A stretch of 64,000 nt of DNA from the NCBI GenBank assembly GCA_965660675.1, contig CBFIAU010000001.1, forward strand, positions 248,001 to 312,000, read 5' to 3'. Numbering within the stretch: position 1 is the first letter of the stretch; each line of letters begins with the position of its first letter. A model generated the notes under the pieces. The model was given only the letters and a program-made list of their open reading frames with translations. It did not search any database and was not told the origin of the DNA. The DNA is from UBA12202 sp002691725. GTDB taxonomy: Bacteria; Pseudomonadota; Alphaproteobacteria; Puniceispirillales; UBA1172. A program made the position numbers and the translations under genes. Shown in pieces: positions 1 to 8,498 of this stretch.

Positions 1-68
1 GCTAACATGATACCGATCAGCCCTGTTTTCATGATTGGTTTGATAATTGTATTAAGACGATTAAACAT
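1..68 (-). CDS. N-terminus of a gene following ftsK, possibly lolA (runs off window)
   Basis: On the minus strand an ATG at 68 overlaps the last codons and stop of ftsK by 8 bp and stays open to the window edge. The 22 visible residues begin MFNRLNTIIKPIMKTGLIGI, a positively charged start followed by a hydrophobic run, as in a signal peptide. In many alphaproteobacteria the gene after ftsK is lolA, the periplasmic outer-membrane lipoprotein carrier, which would fit a secreted product. Identity rests on position and signal-peptide character only. Confidence 0.4.
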   Translation of the reverse strand, partial: MFNRLNTIIKPIMKTGLIGIML

Positions 69-2391
69 GATCTGTATCCATCAAAATCTCCCGCTTGCCA
101 GCATGATTAGCAGGGCTAACCAGACCATTTCGTTCCATATCCTCAATAATGGTCGCGGCACGATTATATCCTATCCGCAGATGCCGCTGAATGAATGATG
201 TTGATGCCTTGCCCTCACGCCTGACAAGCTCAACAGCCTGGTCGTAAAGGCTGGCTTCAGTATCCAAAGCAGCGTCTCCATTATCACCATTTTGCAACGC
301 ATCAGCTTCTATTGTGACACTATCATCATATTCTGGCTCACCTTGCTGACGCAGGAAGCTAGCGACTTTTTCGACTTCCTCATCGCTAACAAAAGGCCCG
401 TGAACACGGACAATGCGGCCGCCACCTTCCATGAATAACATATCCCCTCGACCCAGCAGATGCTCAGCGCCTTGTTCACCCAGAATAGTCCGGCTATCAA
501 TCCGTGAGGTCACCTGAAACGATATCCGAGTCGGGAAATTAGCCTTGATCGTGCCTGTAATGACATCAACAGACGGCCGCTGGGTTGCCATAATAACATG
601 AATTCCAGCCGCTCGTGCCATTTGTGCCAGCCGTTGCACCATTGCCTCAATATCCTTGCCGGCAACCAGCATCAGATCAGCAACTTCGTCAATAATAACA
701 ACAATAAAGGGAAGAACATTCAAATCGAGCTGTTCTTCCTCATAAACGGGCTGTCCACTTTCCTCATCAAAGCCAGTTTGGACACGGCGGCTTAGCGTCT
801 CACCTTTGCGTTTGGCATCAAGGATATACTTATTAAAGCCATCAATATTGCGAACGCCAACCTTGGCCATATTGCGATAGCGGTTTTCCATCTCACGGAC
901 AGCCCATTTCAAGGCAACCACGGCTTTATTGGGGTCAGTAACCACCGGCGTTAACAAATGCGGGATGCCATCATAAACCGATAGCTCAAGCATTTTAGGG
1001 TCTATCATGATGAGCCGACAGGTTTCAGGCGTATGCGTATATAATAGCGACAAGATCATGCCGTTAATGCCAACCGATTTACCTGAGCCAGTTGTTCCAG
1101 CAACCAGCAGATGCGGCATCCGCGTCAGATCAGCAACAACAGGATTACCGGCAATATCCATGCCTAGCGCAACTGGCAAAGCCGCTTTACTATTTTCCCA
1201 TTCATCATGGTCAAGAATATCACGGATCAAGACGGTCTGGCGGTTCGTATTGGGCAATTCAATGCCGATTGTGTTTTGGCCAGGAACAACGGCAACACGC
1301 ACAGATAACGCCGACATTGACCGCGCAATATCATCAGATAAGCTAATCACACGCTGGGTTTTTGTCCCCGGCGCAGGGTTCAGCTCATAGCGTGTGACGA
1401 CAGGGCCAAATCTGGCTTTTTCAATATTGCCGCCGATGCCAAACTCCGATAACACGCCTTCTAACATGCGTGAGGTATTGTCCAAAGCTTCCGCATCCGG
1501 GGCAATCAACGCCTTATTAGGTTCAGCCAATAATTCCGCAGAGGGCAGGCTATATCCGCTAGGGGTGCCTAGATCAAGTGAGGTTTGCTTCCCTGATGCG
1601 GCGGCTTTTTTGCGTTTTGCTGATGCGGCTTTGGCATCATTATCATCCTTGCCTGCAACAATAATAGGCTCACGTCTTGGTGCAGGTGATTTTCGCTTGG
1701 CTCGTGGTTTTGATTTGCGTCTCTCAGAAGCAAGAGATTTTGCCCGCGCCATGCCTTGAAAAACCTTACCAATAGCGGCGCGCGTTAGCTGATAGCCTTT
1801 GCCCAGAACCCGCAATTCATTAAATCCGATTGAAGCGATATAAATATAGCCAATCGCTGCCATCAGCATTAAACCCCCAGCAACCAGATGCTGGCTGTTG
1901 ATCAGTATTGGTGATGTCATTATTGGCTTGACCAATATCGGATATTCGAGGAACAGCTCATACATCGCCTTACCAGTGGCATTACCAAAAGGTGCGGCAA
2001 ACACATAATACTCAGACACCGCCATCAGAAGCAAAACAAAGGGGAGCAAAAACAGCCTGAAGAGAAGCCGCCCATGCCAGCGATTTTGCCACATCCGATA
2101 TGACCAGACTAATGGGATGAACGCCAATGCCACAGAGATTATAAATCCAAAAGCATTGATCAGGAAGCTCGATAAATTTGCGCTAACCGCGTCAGTAATA
2201 TTTCTGGTCTCAGCACTATCGCTTGCGGTGCTGTTTATGGACGGATCAGCAACATCAAAGCTCAAAATAATGAACAACAAGCCGAAGCTGGATATGCATA
2301 AAATCCCGGCAACGAGCTTATAAAATATCCGTGAAATCCATGCGGATATCGCCGGCGAGATGATGGGGGCTTTTTCGCCTTGCTGCACCAT
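61..2391 (-). CDS. ftsK: DNA translocase FtsK
   Basis: Septal DNA translocase that moves the chromosome termini through the closing septum and activates XerCD recombination at dif. The 776-residue protein has hydrophobic membrane segments over about the first 200 residues, a basic Ala/Lys/Arg-rich linker (about 220-280), then the RecA-like motor with Walker A GTTGSGKS near residue 430 and Walker B VVIIDEVADL near 560. The C-terminus carries a winged-helix gamma domain (SFIQRHLRIGYNRAA) that reads KOPS. Length is typical for alphaproteobacteria. It is divergent from the gmhB-like gene and overlaps the next minus-strand gene by 8 bp. Identification is firm. Confidence 0.97.
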   Translation of the reverse strand: MVQQGEKAPIISPAISAWISRIFYKLVAGILCISSFGLLFIILSFDVADPSINSTASDSAETRNITDAVSANLSSFLINAFGFIISVALAFIPLVWSYRMWQNRWHGRLLFRLFLLPFVLLLMAVSEYYVFAAPFGNATGKAMYELFLEYPILVKPIMTSPILINSQHLVAGGLMLMAAIGYIYIASIGFNELRVLGKGYQLTRAAIGKVFQGMARAKSLASERRKSKPRAKRKSPAPRREPIIVAGKDDNDAKAASAKRKKAAASGKQTSLDLGTPSGYSLPSAELLAEPNKALIAPDAEALDNTSRMLEGVLSEFGIGGNIEKARFGPVVTRYELNPAPGTKTQRVISLSDDIARSMSALSVRVAVVPGQNTIGIELPNTNRQTVLIRDILDHDEWENSKAALPVALGMDIAGNPVVADLTRMPHLLVAGTTGSGKSVGINGMILSLLYTHTPETCRLIMIDPKMLELSVYDGIPHLLTPVVTDPNKAVVALKWAVREMENRYRNMAKVGVRNIDGFNKYILDAKRKGETLSRRVQTGFDEESGQPVYEEEQLDLNVLPFIVVIIDEVADLMLVAGKDIEAMVQRLAQMARAAGIHVIMATQRPSVDVITGTIKANFPTRISFQVTSRIDSRTILGEQGAEHLLGRGDMLFMEGGGRIVRVHGPFVSDEEVEKVASFLRQQGEPEYDDSVTIEADALQNGDNGDAALDTEASLYDQAVELVRREGKASTSFIQRHLRIGYNRAATIIEDMERNGLVSPANHAGKREILMDTDHV

Positions 2392-2463
2392 AGGTTTATC
2401 TTACCTCATATTCAGTCGCGATAGCTATTGAAATCTAGTCAAAAACGCGGTTACTCTAGGCCT

Positions 2464-2997
2464 ATGCTCAATCTTCGTCCTGCTATATTTCTTGATCGCG
2501 ATGGTGTTATCAATATCGACCATGGCTATCCTCACAAGGTAGAAGATTTTGCCTTTATGCCAGATGCTGATAGAGCCATCAAGCGTGCCCATGATTTGAA
2601 TATACCGATTTTTGTAGTCACCAATCAGGGCGGTATTGGATTAAGGTATTTTGATATCGTGGCAATGCGGCAGTTTCATGACCATATGCTAAGAAAAATT
2701 AACGATGCTGGCGGCTATATTACCGATATTGCCTTTTGCCCGCATCATCCCAACGCTCCGCATCCTGATATGCGCGACTGTATATGCCGAAAACCCCAGC
2801 CCGGCATGATCCTTGATCTGGCGCAAAAACATCATATTGATTTGCCAGCCAGCGTCATGATCGGTGACAGGCCAACCGATATGGAAGCAGCCCATGCCGC
2901 TGGTTGTCATGGGATTTTGTATGAAAGCGGCAGTTTGCTTAACGTCATGGATGCCGCATTGCAACATATCTCTATTATGGCTAAACATATATCATGA
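2464..2997 (+). CDS. gmhB: D-glycero-D-manno-heptose 1,7-bisphosphate phosphatase (GmhB-type HAD)
   Basis: HAD-family histidinol-phosphate-phosphatase-like enzyme that removes the C7 phosphate of heptose 1,7-bisphosphate on the way to ADP-heptose for lipopolysaccharide. Seen: nucleophile motif DRDGVIN near the N-terminus, VVTNQGG (motif II), a CPHHP...CICRKPQPGM segment whose Cys/His residues match the GmhB zinc loop, and MIGDRPTDMEAA (motif IV). I chose ATG 2464 (177 aa) because it gives the usual short lead before DRDG; an in-frame TTG at 2428 would add 12 residues. The following flavoprotein gene overlaps its stop by 4 bp (ATGA), so the two are co-transcribed. A D-alpha-beta rather than beta-specific substrate cannot be excluded. 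Confidence 0.85.
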   Translation: MLNLRPAIFLDRDGVINIDHGYPHKVEDFAFMPDADRAIKRAHDLNIPIFVVTNQGGIGLRYFDIVAMRQFHDHMLRKINDAGGYITDIAFCPHHPNAPHPDMRDCICRKPQPGMILDLAQKHHIDLPASVMIGDRPTDMEAAHAAGCHGILYESGSLLNVMDAALQHISIMAKHIS

Positions 2998-4229
2998 CGA
3001 AACCAGATACAAATAAAGCCACCCCACAAGATTTCGGCCACGGCATCCATATTGTTGGGGGCGGCTTAACAGGATATGCGGCGGCACTGGCGCTGGCTGA
3101 GGCGGAATTTCCGGTCACCGTTTATCAGAGCCGTGCGCCCGGCAAAGATACGCTGCGGACAACAACAATCAATCCGAGCGCCTATGATATGCTGAAAGAT
3201 ATCGGCGTCATAGCGGCGCTCCCAGCAGACGCGCTGACCCCGATTTATCAGATCATGGTGACCGATGATGCTGATCGCGATAACACCCTTGATCCTGTTA
3301 TGTCATGGCATAATTCCGCAGAAGCTGGTGAAGGCGAGCCGCTGGCATGGGTGATCGGCAATGCTGTGCTTAGCGATACGATGGAAGCTATGCTGGCCGC
3401 CCATGACCACATTACGACCTGCCAGATTGATATTACCGGTTATCAGTCCCGGCACCCAGAATATCAGCAAGCCGCCGCCGCGCTGATGACCGCTGATGAC
3501 AGGCTTATCCCGGCTAGCCTTATCATTGCCGCCGATGGCCGTAATAGTAAGCTCCGGCAAGCCGCCAGGATTAGGATCATCACTCGCAATTTAGGACAAT
3601 CCGCCATTGTCAGCACGGTTACTATGACCGAGCCGCATCGCCATATTGCATGGCAGAAGTTCGCAGAAGGCGGGCCTATTGCCCTAATGCCGATGCCAGA
3701 TAAGCATATGGCATCGCTGGTCTGGAGCATGACAAATGAAGATGCCGAACGGCTGATGAATGTTGATGATGAACGGTTTGCCATGGCATGTGATGATGCG
3801 ACTGATCTCACCTTTGGCCGGATCACTGATATTGGTGTGCGGCAAACCTTTGCCGTCATCCCAACCCATGCTTTATGGCCAGTGGCGCAACGCTTGGTTC
3901 TGATTGGTGATGCCGCCCATGCGATTAACCCGCTTGCTGGTCAGGGCTATAATCTGGCACTGGCTGATGTGAAGGCATTGGCGCGGATGCTTATGACGGC
4001 ACGGCGCGACGGCACGGATATTGGCTCACGCCAACTGCTTCATCGCTATGCCTTCAGCCGAACACCTGAAATCGCCACGATGACACTGGCAACTGATGGG
4101 CTTAATCTGCTGTTTTCATTTGGCAAGCGGCGACGGCGGCTCGCTGGAATGGGAATGGCGCTAGCTAATCTGCAAGGCATTAAATCCTTTGCTCAACATG
4201 TCGCCAGTGGCCGCTTGTTTGGCCGGTAA
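2994..4229 (+). CDS. UbiH/COQ6-family FAD-dependent monooxygenase
   Basis: Class A flavin monooxygenase of the UbiH/UbiF/VisC/COQ6 group, which hydroxylates the aromatic ring of ubiquinone precursors. Seen in 411 residues: N-terminal dinucleotide fold GGGLTGYAAALALAEA, mid-protein DGRNSKLRQ (the DG motif contacting FAD and NADPH), and C-terminal GDAAHAINPLAGQGYNLAL, the family's second FAD motif with the UbiH-type P-x-GQG stretch. Which ring position it oxidises cannot be read from sequence. It is translationally coupled to the phosphatase upstream and converges with the DUF971 gene, leaving only 15 bp between their ends. Confidence 0.88.
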   Translation: MTKPDTNKATPQDFGHGIHIVGGGLTGYAAALALAEAEFPVTVYQSRAPGKDTLRTTTINPSAYDMLKDIGVIAALPADALTPIYQIMVTDDADRDNTLDPVMSWHNSAEAGEGEPLAWVIGNAVLSDTMEAMLAAHDHITTCQIDITGYQSRHPEYQQAAAALMTADDRLIPASLIIAADGRNSKLRQAARIRIITRNLGQSAIVSTVTMTEPHRHIAWQKFAEGGPIALMPMPDKHMASLVWSMTNEDAERLMNVDDERFAMACDDATDLTFGRITDIGVRQTFAVIPTHALWPVAQRLVLIGDAAHAINPLAGQGYNLALADVKALARMLMTARRDGTDIGSRQLLHRYAFSRTPEIATMTLATDGLNLLFSFGKRRRRLAGMGMALANLQGIKSFAQHVASGRLFGR

Positions 4230-4244
4230 TATGATCAGTTAACG

Positions 4245-4703
4245 CTATTCTCGGCTTAATCCCAGCGTCTCTAGTCGCGCCAAATAATCCGCCATCATAG
4301 TATCCTGCGTGGTCGCAAATTGGTAGAGAATATCCCATGAGAAAAGGCCTGTATTATGGCCATCACTAAAGACCAGACGCACCGCATAATGACCAACAGG
4401 TTCAACGCCTAAAATCTGAATATGTTTCTTGCCTGCCGGCGTTTGCTTTTGCTCAGCCGCATGACCCTGGACTTCTGCTGATGGTGATTCTACCCGCAGC
4501 AATTCGGCNNNNNNNNNNNNNNNNNNNNNNNNNNNNNNNNNNNNNNNNNNNNNNNNNNNNNNNNNNNNNNNNNNNNNNNNNNNNNNNNNNNNNNNNNNNN
4601 NNNNNNNTGCAAGAATGGCGCTAATCCCATCTTCAAAAACCACTTTGAATTCAGTCTTATCTGCCGATAGTTCAATATCTGTCGGCCACGGGGCGGAAGT
4701 CAT
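4245..4703 (-). CDS. DUF971 family protein, interrupted by an assembly gap
   Basis: Small protein of the DUF971 family (gamma-butyrobetaine hydroxylase N-terminal-like fold; proposed in some systems to act in Fe-S or apoprotein handling). Flanking the gap one reads TDIELSADKTEFKVVFEDG on the N-terminal side and AELLRVESPSAEVQGH then VGHYAVRLVFSDGHNTGLFSW on the C-terminal side, the family signature. The reading frame is kept across 99 Ns. Without the 33 unknown residues the protein is 119 aa, a normal length. It is the last gene of the thioredoxin-TPR / Lon-N / Trm112 operon. Confidence 0.8.
   Translation of the reverse strand: MTSAPWPTDIELSADKTEFKVVFEDGISAILAXXXXXXXXXXXXXXXXXXXXXXXXXXXXXXXXXAELLRVESPSAEVQGHAAEQKQTPAGKKHIQILGVEPVGHYAVRLVFSDGHNTGLFSWDILYQFATTQDTMMADYLARLETLGLSRE
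4509..4607. other. Assembly gap (99 Ns)
   Basis: A run of 99 undetermined bases joins two contigs inside the DUF971 gene. Family knowledge suggests the two flanks are almost adjacent in the real protein, so the real gap is probably much smaller than drawn. Confidence 0.99.
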
Positions 4704-4713
4704 AGCTCAGCCA

Positions 4714-4935
4714 TCATTCATCAGGGTCTAACTGCCGTGCCTCATCGACCAACATCACCGGAATCCCTTCGCGGATAGGAAAGGCCAGCCCTGCCTGTTT
4801 GCTGATCAATTCGTGGCGCACACGATCATAGGTCAAGGGGCCATGACAGACCGGACAGACCAGAACTTCGAGCAGGATCGGATCAAGTTCTCTTGATCCC
4901 GTGCCTGAGTGACTCCCTTTATCAGTGTTTGACAT
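4714..4935 (-). CDS. Trm112 family protein
   Basis: A 73-residue Trm112-like protein. The eukaryotic homologue activates several methyltransferases; the bacterial role is poorly defined. Seen: LDPILLEVLVCPVCHGPL with the zinc-type C-P-x-C knuckle, then AFPIREGIPVMLVDEARQL, the conserved C-terminal signature. The first 15 residues (Ser/Gly rich) are a non-conserved extension. It overlaps the end of the Lon-N gene by 14 bp and is followed 10 bp later by the DUF971 start, so it sits inside a tight operon. Confidence 0.9.
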   Translation of the reverse strand: MSNTDKGSHSGTGSRELDPILLEVLVCPVCHGPLTYDRVRHELISKQAGLAFPIREGIPVMLVDEARQLDPDE

Positions 4936-5599
4936 GGCCTTTTTTCTGCATATCTGATGCCGTCATCTCACATTCCATTTCCAGAACAGCTGAAATGAGA
5001 TCACCGCGCGATGACACATCCTTAGCTTCCAGGAGCATCTGTTTTTCGGCAACCGCAAGCGGGCAGATCATAGATAATGTCGTGATCAGTTTTTCATCAG
5101 CACAGGCTTCGATCGAATTCCAATCCGCCGAGAAGCCCTTCATCTGGAAATAGCGTTTCAATACCTTGATCAATCTGGTGCGGTCAAAGTCCACATCCTT
5201 GACGAGCAGATCAGCCGCATATTCATCATAACTGACCCGACATTGACGATATCCAGATTTGCCCTCAATTTCTTCGTCAATATTAAACCGGATCATACCA
5301 TCAAGTGAGATCAGATAACGACCATCAGTGGTTTCTTCAAAGCTCGAAATGCGGCCAGCACAACCAACCGAATACAATAAAGGGGACATTTCATCTTGTG
5401 TGACCCCTGAATTGCTTTGTATCATTCCGATCAGCCGATGCGGCGTTGATAAAGCGTCTGATATCATGCTCAGATAACGCGGCTCAAATATGTTCAATGG
5501 CAACCTGCCAGTGGGTAGAAGTAATGCTCCATCCAATGGAAAAATTGGGATGTTAATTGGCAATTCCCCAATATCTGGATCAAGTGAATTCCGTTTCAT
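4922..5599 (-). CDS. Lon N-terminal (LAN) domain protein
   Basis: Stand-alone substrate-binding domain of Lon-type proteases, 225 residues, with no AAA+ or protease domain. Seen: PINIPIFPLDGALLLPTGRLP and LNIFEPRYLSMISDAL near the N-terminus, the strongest part of the LAN signature, and GCAGRISSFEETTDGRYLISL further on. ATG 5599 has a good ribosome site (AAGGA, 6 bases upstream). The order thioredoxin-TPR, Lon-N, Trm112 is a recurring alphaproteobacterial neighbourhood, which suggests a role in protein quality control, but the specific function is unknown. Confidence 0.9.
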   Translation of the reverse strand: MKRNSLDPDIGELPINIPIFPLDGALLLPTGRLPLNIFEPRYLSMISDALSTPHRLIGMIQSNSGVTQDEMSPLLYSVGCAGRISSFEETTDGRYLISLDGMIRFNIDEEIEGKSGYRQCRVSYDEYAADLLVKDVDFDRTRLIKVLKRYFQMKGFSADWNSIEACADEKLITTLSMICPLAVAEKQMLLEAKDVSSRGDLISAVLEMECEMTASDMQKKGHVKH

Positions 5600-5648
5600 G
5601 ACTTATCCTTCCATTTAAAATGGATGTGTTAGTTTATTTTTAATGTCT

Positions 5649-6560
5649 TCACGAAAACAGAAGCGAGGATAATTGTTTACGCCCCTCCTTAACTTCGGGT
5701 GCGGTTGCACCCAATGCGGCAAATATTTCAAGCAACTGGAGACGCGCCGCGTCATCATTCCATCCTCTATTTTTTCTTATCATCTCTAATAACGTCGATA
5801 TGGCATCTTCCGAGGCGCCAGAACCAAATTGAGCAATGGCAAGATCATATCGTTTCTGCATATTCTCTGGGTCACTAACAACAGCTTGTTGCAGAACAGA
5901 TAACTCACCCGCCTGTTCTGATGCTTTAAGGGCAAACTCAAGTCTCTTAGCAACGTCTTGAACGGCATCGCTTGATGACAGTGTATCTGGCAGATTATCA
6001 AGCATCTCTTTGGCGTTCTCTAAATCATTTAAGCCGATCAGACAACGGAGCAAGCCTGCCACGGCTTTTTCATTATTTTCTTCCAGATGAAGCACCGCCT
6101 GAAAGGCACCAATGGCAGCACCATAGTCTTTTTCCGCAAACGCCGCCTCAGCTTGTTCGAGATAGCTATCAACGCTTTCGCCACCACCTGCATGTGCGGC
6201 TAATTGTTGCACCATGTCTCTTAGCTCAGATTCGGGCTTCGCGCCGACAAATCCATCAACCGGTTGACCATCCTGAAAGACATATACCGTCGGCACAGAT
6301 TGCACCCGAAGCTGGGCGGCAATAGCCTGATTTTCATCAATATTGACTTTAGCTAGTTTGACTTTGCCAGCAGTCTCATTAACAAGCTTCTCAAGGATCG
6401 GCATCAGCTGTTTGCAAGGGCCGCACCAAGGCGCCCAAAAGTCAACAATTACAGGCTGTTGACGTGAGGCTTCGACAACCTCTGACATGAAGCTATCAGT
6501 AGATACGTCAACGCTTGCGCCGCCACCAGAATGAACTGTTGTTTCCTGCAATGAAACCAT
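5649..6560 (-). CDS. Thioredoxin-TPR protein (CnoX/YbbN-like)
   Basis: Fusion of a thioredoxin domain (about residues 15-115) with helical TPR-like repeats, the architecture of CnoX/YbbN, a redox-regulated holdase that works with GroEL and DnaK. Seen: FWAPWCGPCKQLMPILEKLV with an intact CxxC active site, so redox activity is likely (E. coli CnoX lacks the first Cys). The C-terminal 170 residues contain repeats such as AEAAFAEKDYGAAIGAFQAVL. I chose ATG 6560, preceded by GGAAG, over an in-frame TTG at 6578. It is the first gene of the operon running to 4245. Confidence 0.88.
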   Translation of the reverse strand: MVSLQETTVHSGGGASVDVSTDSFMSEVVEASRQQPVIVDFWAPWCGPCKQLMPILEKLVNETAGKVKLAKVNIDENQAIAAQLRVQSVPTVYVFQDGQPVDGFVGAKPESELRDMVQQLAAHAGGGESVDSYLEQAEAAFAEKDYGAAIGAFQAVLHLEENNEKAVAGLLRCLIGLNDLENAKEMLDNLPDTLSSSDAVQDVAKRLEFALKASEQAGELSVLQQAVVSDPENMQKRYDLAIAQFGSGASEDAISTLLEMIRKNRGWNDDAARLQLLEIFAALGATAPEVKEGRKQLSSLLFS

Positions 6561-6678
6561 TGTCTTCCAAACTTTCAATACTATTGCCGACGAGAAATTT
6601 TATTGTAGCCGGTGTCTTATAAAAAAATATAAATTAAATTTCATAAATGACAAGAGAGCCACAACTTTTTATTTTGAT

Positions 6679-7206
6679 TTAATTCATTATTTCGGCAAGT
6701 GGTAATATGCTGACCTGATGACCAGTAAATTCAAAAAATCGCATCAGATCGTTCACGGATATTGTCACTGTTTGGTCGTTAATCAAGGGATGAAAATTCG
6801 CGAGTTCCATATCGGCTAATGTTTTGTCCAGAAATACGGTGACCATATGTTCAGGATCATTAATAACCGAAAATGGCGTCACTGACCCCGGTATCACCCC
6901 TAGATATTCCATCAGACGATCTGAGCTGCCGAATGATAACCGATCTGTCCCCATAGCCCCTGCCAGGGCTTTCAGGTCTATTGGCTGGTCTTCTTCGGCC
7001 ACAACCAGAAAGTTTTTCTTTTTACGGTCGCGCAAGTATAGATTTTTGGCATGACCACCCATCATATCGCCGCGATGTTGACGCGAATCCTCAACCGTCC
7101 TCAAGGCCGGATGCTGATGCCGGGTAACCGATATATTGAGCGCCTCAAACAGCGTGAAAAGATCATCAGGCGTGGCTGGATTCTGTCCAGAAAAAGATGA
7201 TGTCAT
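6679..7206 (-). CDS. Prolyl-tRNA editing protein (ProX/PrdX, YbaK-like)
   Basis: Free-standing editing domain that deacylates mischarged tRNA-Pro (Ala-tRNA-Pro in the PrdX/ProXp-ala branch). Seen in 175 residues: TVEDSRQHRGDMMGGHAKNL followed by LRDRKKKNFLVVAEEDQ, with the invariant Lys in GxxxKNL that defines the fold, and LMEYLGVIPGSVTPFSVIND, the G-x-V-T-P-F stretch. It appears monocistronic, separated by about 100 bp from the thioredoxin-TPR operon downstream. Confidence 0.9.
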   Translation of the reverse strand: MTSSFSGQNPATPDDLFTLFEALNISVTRHQHPALRTVEDSRQHRGDMMGGHAKNLYLRDRKKKNFLVVAEEDQPIDLKALAGAMGTDRLSFGSSDRLMEYLGVIPGSVTPFSVINDPEHMVTVFLDKTLADMELANFHPLINDQTVTISVNDLMRFFEFTGHQVSILPLAEIMN

Positions 7207-7444
7207 GATACTGATACCTCTTGTCTAATGCTGTTTTTCTAATGCTGTCATTTTATAAGCGGTAACGGCTTATCCGTCTAGCATTGAGATCATTACCTGC
7301 CGCATTTCATACCCCCCTCACATTCCTATGCTGATGCCTCTTAACTCCATGGATTCACATATAATTACAAAATGCAACGATTGACCACGCCCTAAACGAT
7401 AGGTCATATAAATATGAAAACCCGTTATTTCAGGCTTTAACTAT
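7207..7444. other. Intergenic, divergent promoter region without recognisable gene
   Basis: This 238-bp AT-rich spacer separates the divergent editing-protein and oxidoreductase genes. No ORF with a ribosome site, no RNA gene and no strong hairpin was seen. It presumably holds both promoters. Confidence 0.5.
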
Positions 7445-8476
7445 ATGATTACGGATATACATACTACCCGCAATGTAGCGCTTATCGGTGCTGGATTATG
7501 GGGCCGACATATCGCCCGCAATTTGGCTGGTCTTGGCGCCTTAAAGGGGATTTGCGACCACTCACATGAGCAGGCGGCGCAAATTGCCGCCAGCTCCGGG
7601 GAGGCCTATTCCGGGGATACCTATCCTGTTGCCGTGTTGTCGCTAGATGATATTCTTGCTGATCCTGATATTGCCGGCGTCGCCATAGCTACTCCGGCAC
7701 CTAGTCATCATGATATTGCCATCAAAGCCTTAGCCGCAGGCAAGCATATCTATGTTGAAAAACCGCTCGCCTTATCACTAGCGGAAGCGACAGCGATTGC
7801 TGATGCCGCCAGCGCGGCTGGAAAGCACGTCATGCTAGGCCATTTGTTGCGCTATCATGCCGCCTTTATCGCGCTTGATGCGGCGGTAGCGGCTGGGCAG
7901 ATTGGGGCGCTTACGCATATCCGCGCGAGCCGCTTAGCGCCCGGCCGTATTCGCGCAACAGAATCAGCACTCTATGATCTCTGCCCCCATGATTTAGCCA
8001 TGATCCATCGCTTGATGCGCGGGGCAGAGCCGACGCATATCTCATGCCAAATGATATGTCATATTACCCCTGGGGTGGATGATATTGTCACTGCTGATAT
8101 GGGATTTGCCAATGGCGTCAGCGCGAGCATTCAAGCCAATTGGATGAACCCGGTTAAAGTCCATAACCTCACTGTGATTGGTGATGAGGCGGCGCTCGTC
8201 TTTGATGACACGAAACCGTGGGAGGCAAAATTAACGCGCTATCCGATGCGGATTATTCGTCACGATAGCGCCCCTGATCTGGAACGTGGAGAGGCTGTGC
8301 CTATCCCGATCACCGCATCAGAGCCATTAAAAGATGAAATGCGCGCCTTTTTGACCATGATCGAAACAAACACGCCACCACCTTCTGATATTGCCGAAGC
8401 TCTCTATGTTCAGCGCCTGCTTGAGCGGATGGAAAACAGCACCGCGCAACACCTAAGCCGTTTTAAGGAAAGTTAG
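7445..8476 (+). CDS. Gfo/Idh/MocA family oxidoreductase
   Basis: NAD(P)-dependent sugar oxidoreductase of 343 residues. Seen: N-terminal Rossmann motif ALIGAGLWGRHIARNLAG, then the family hallmark HIYVEKPLALSLAEA containing the catalytic Lys of EKP, and GHLLRYHAAF typical of the C-terminal domain entry. The next gene, 22 bp downstream, is a PLP sugar aminotransferase. Such oxidoreductase plus aminotransferase pairs (WbpB/WbpE type) make 3-amino sugars on UDP-hexuronates for surface polysaccharides. Substrate is inferred from that pairing only; no glycosyltransferase is nearby. Confidence 0.88.
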   Translation: MITDIHTTRNVALIGAGLWGRHIARNLAGLGALKGICDHSHEQAAQIAASSGEAYSGDTYPVAVLSLDDILADPDIAGVAIATPAPSHHDIAIKALAAGKHIYVEKPLALSLAEATAIADAASAAGKHVMLGHLLRYHAAFIALDAAVAAGQIGALTHIRASRLAPGRIRATESALYDLCPHDLAMIHRLMRGAEPTHISCQMICHITPGVDDIVTADMGFANGVSASIQANWMNPVKVHNLTVIGDEAALVFDDTKPWEAKLTRYPMRIIRHDSAPDLERGEAVPIPITASEPLKDEMRAFLTMIETNTPPPSDIAEALYVQRLLERMENSTAQHLSRFKES

Positions 8477-8498
8477 ACCCTAAAAGAAAGGCCCATTC

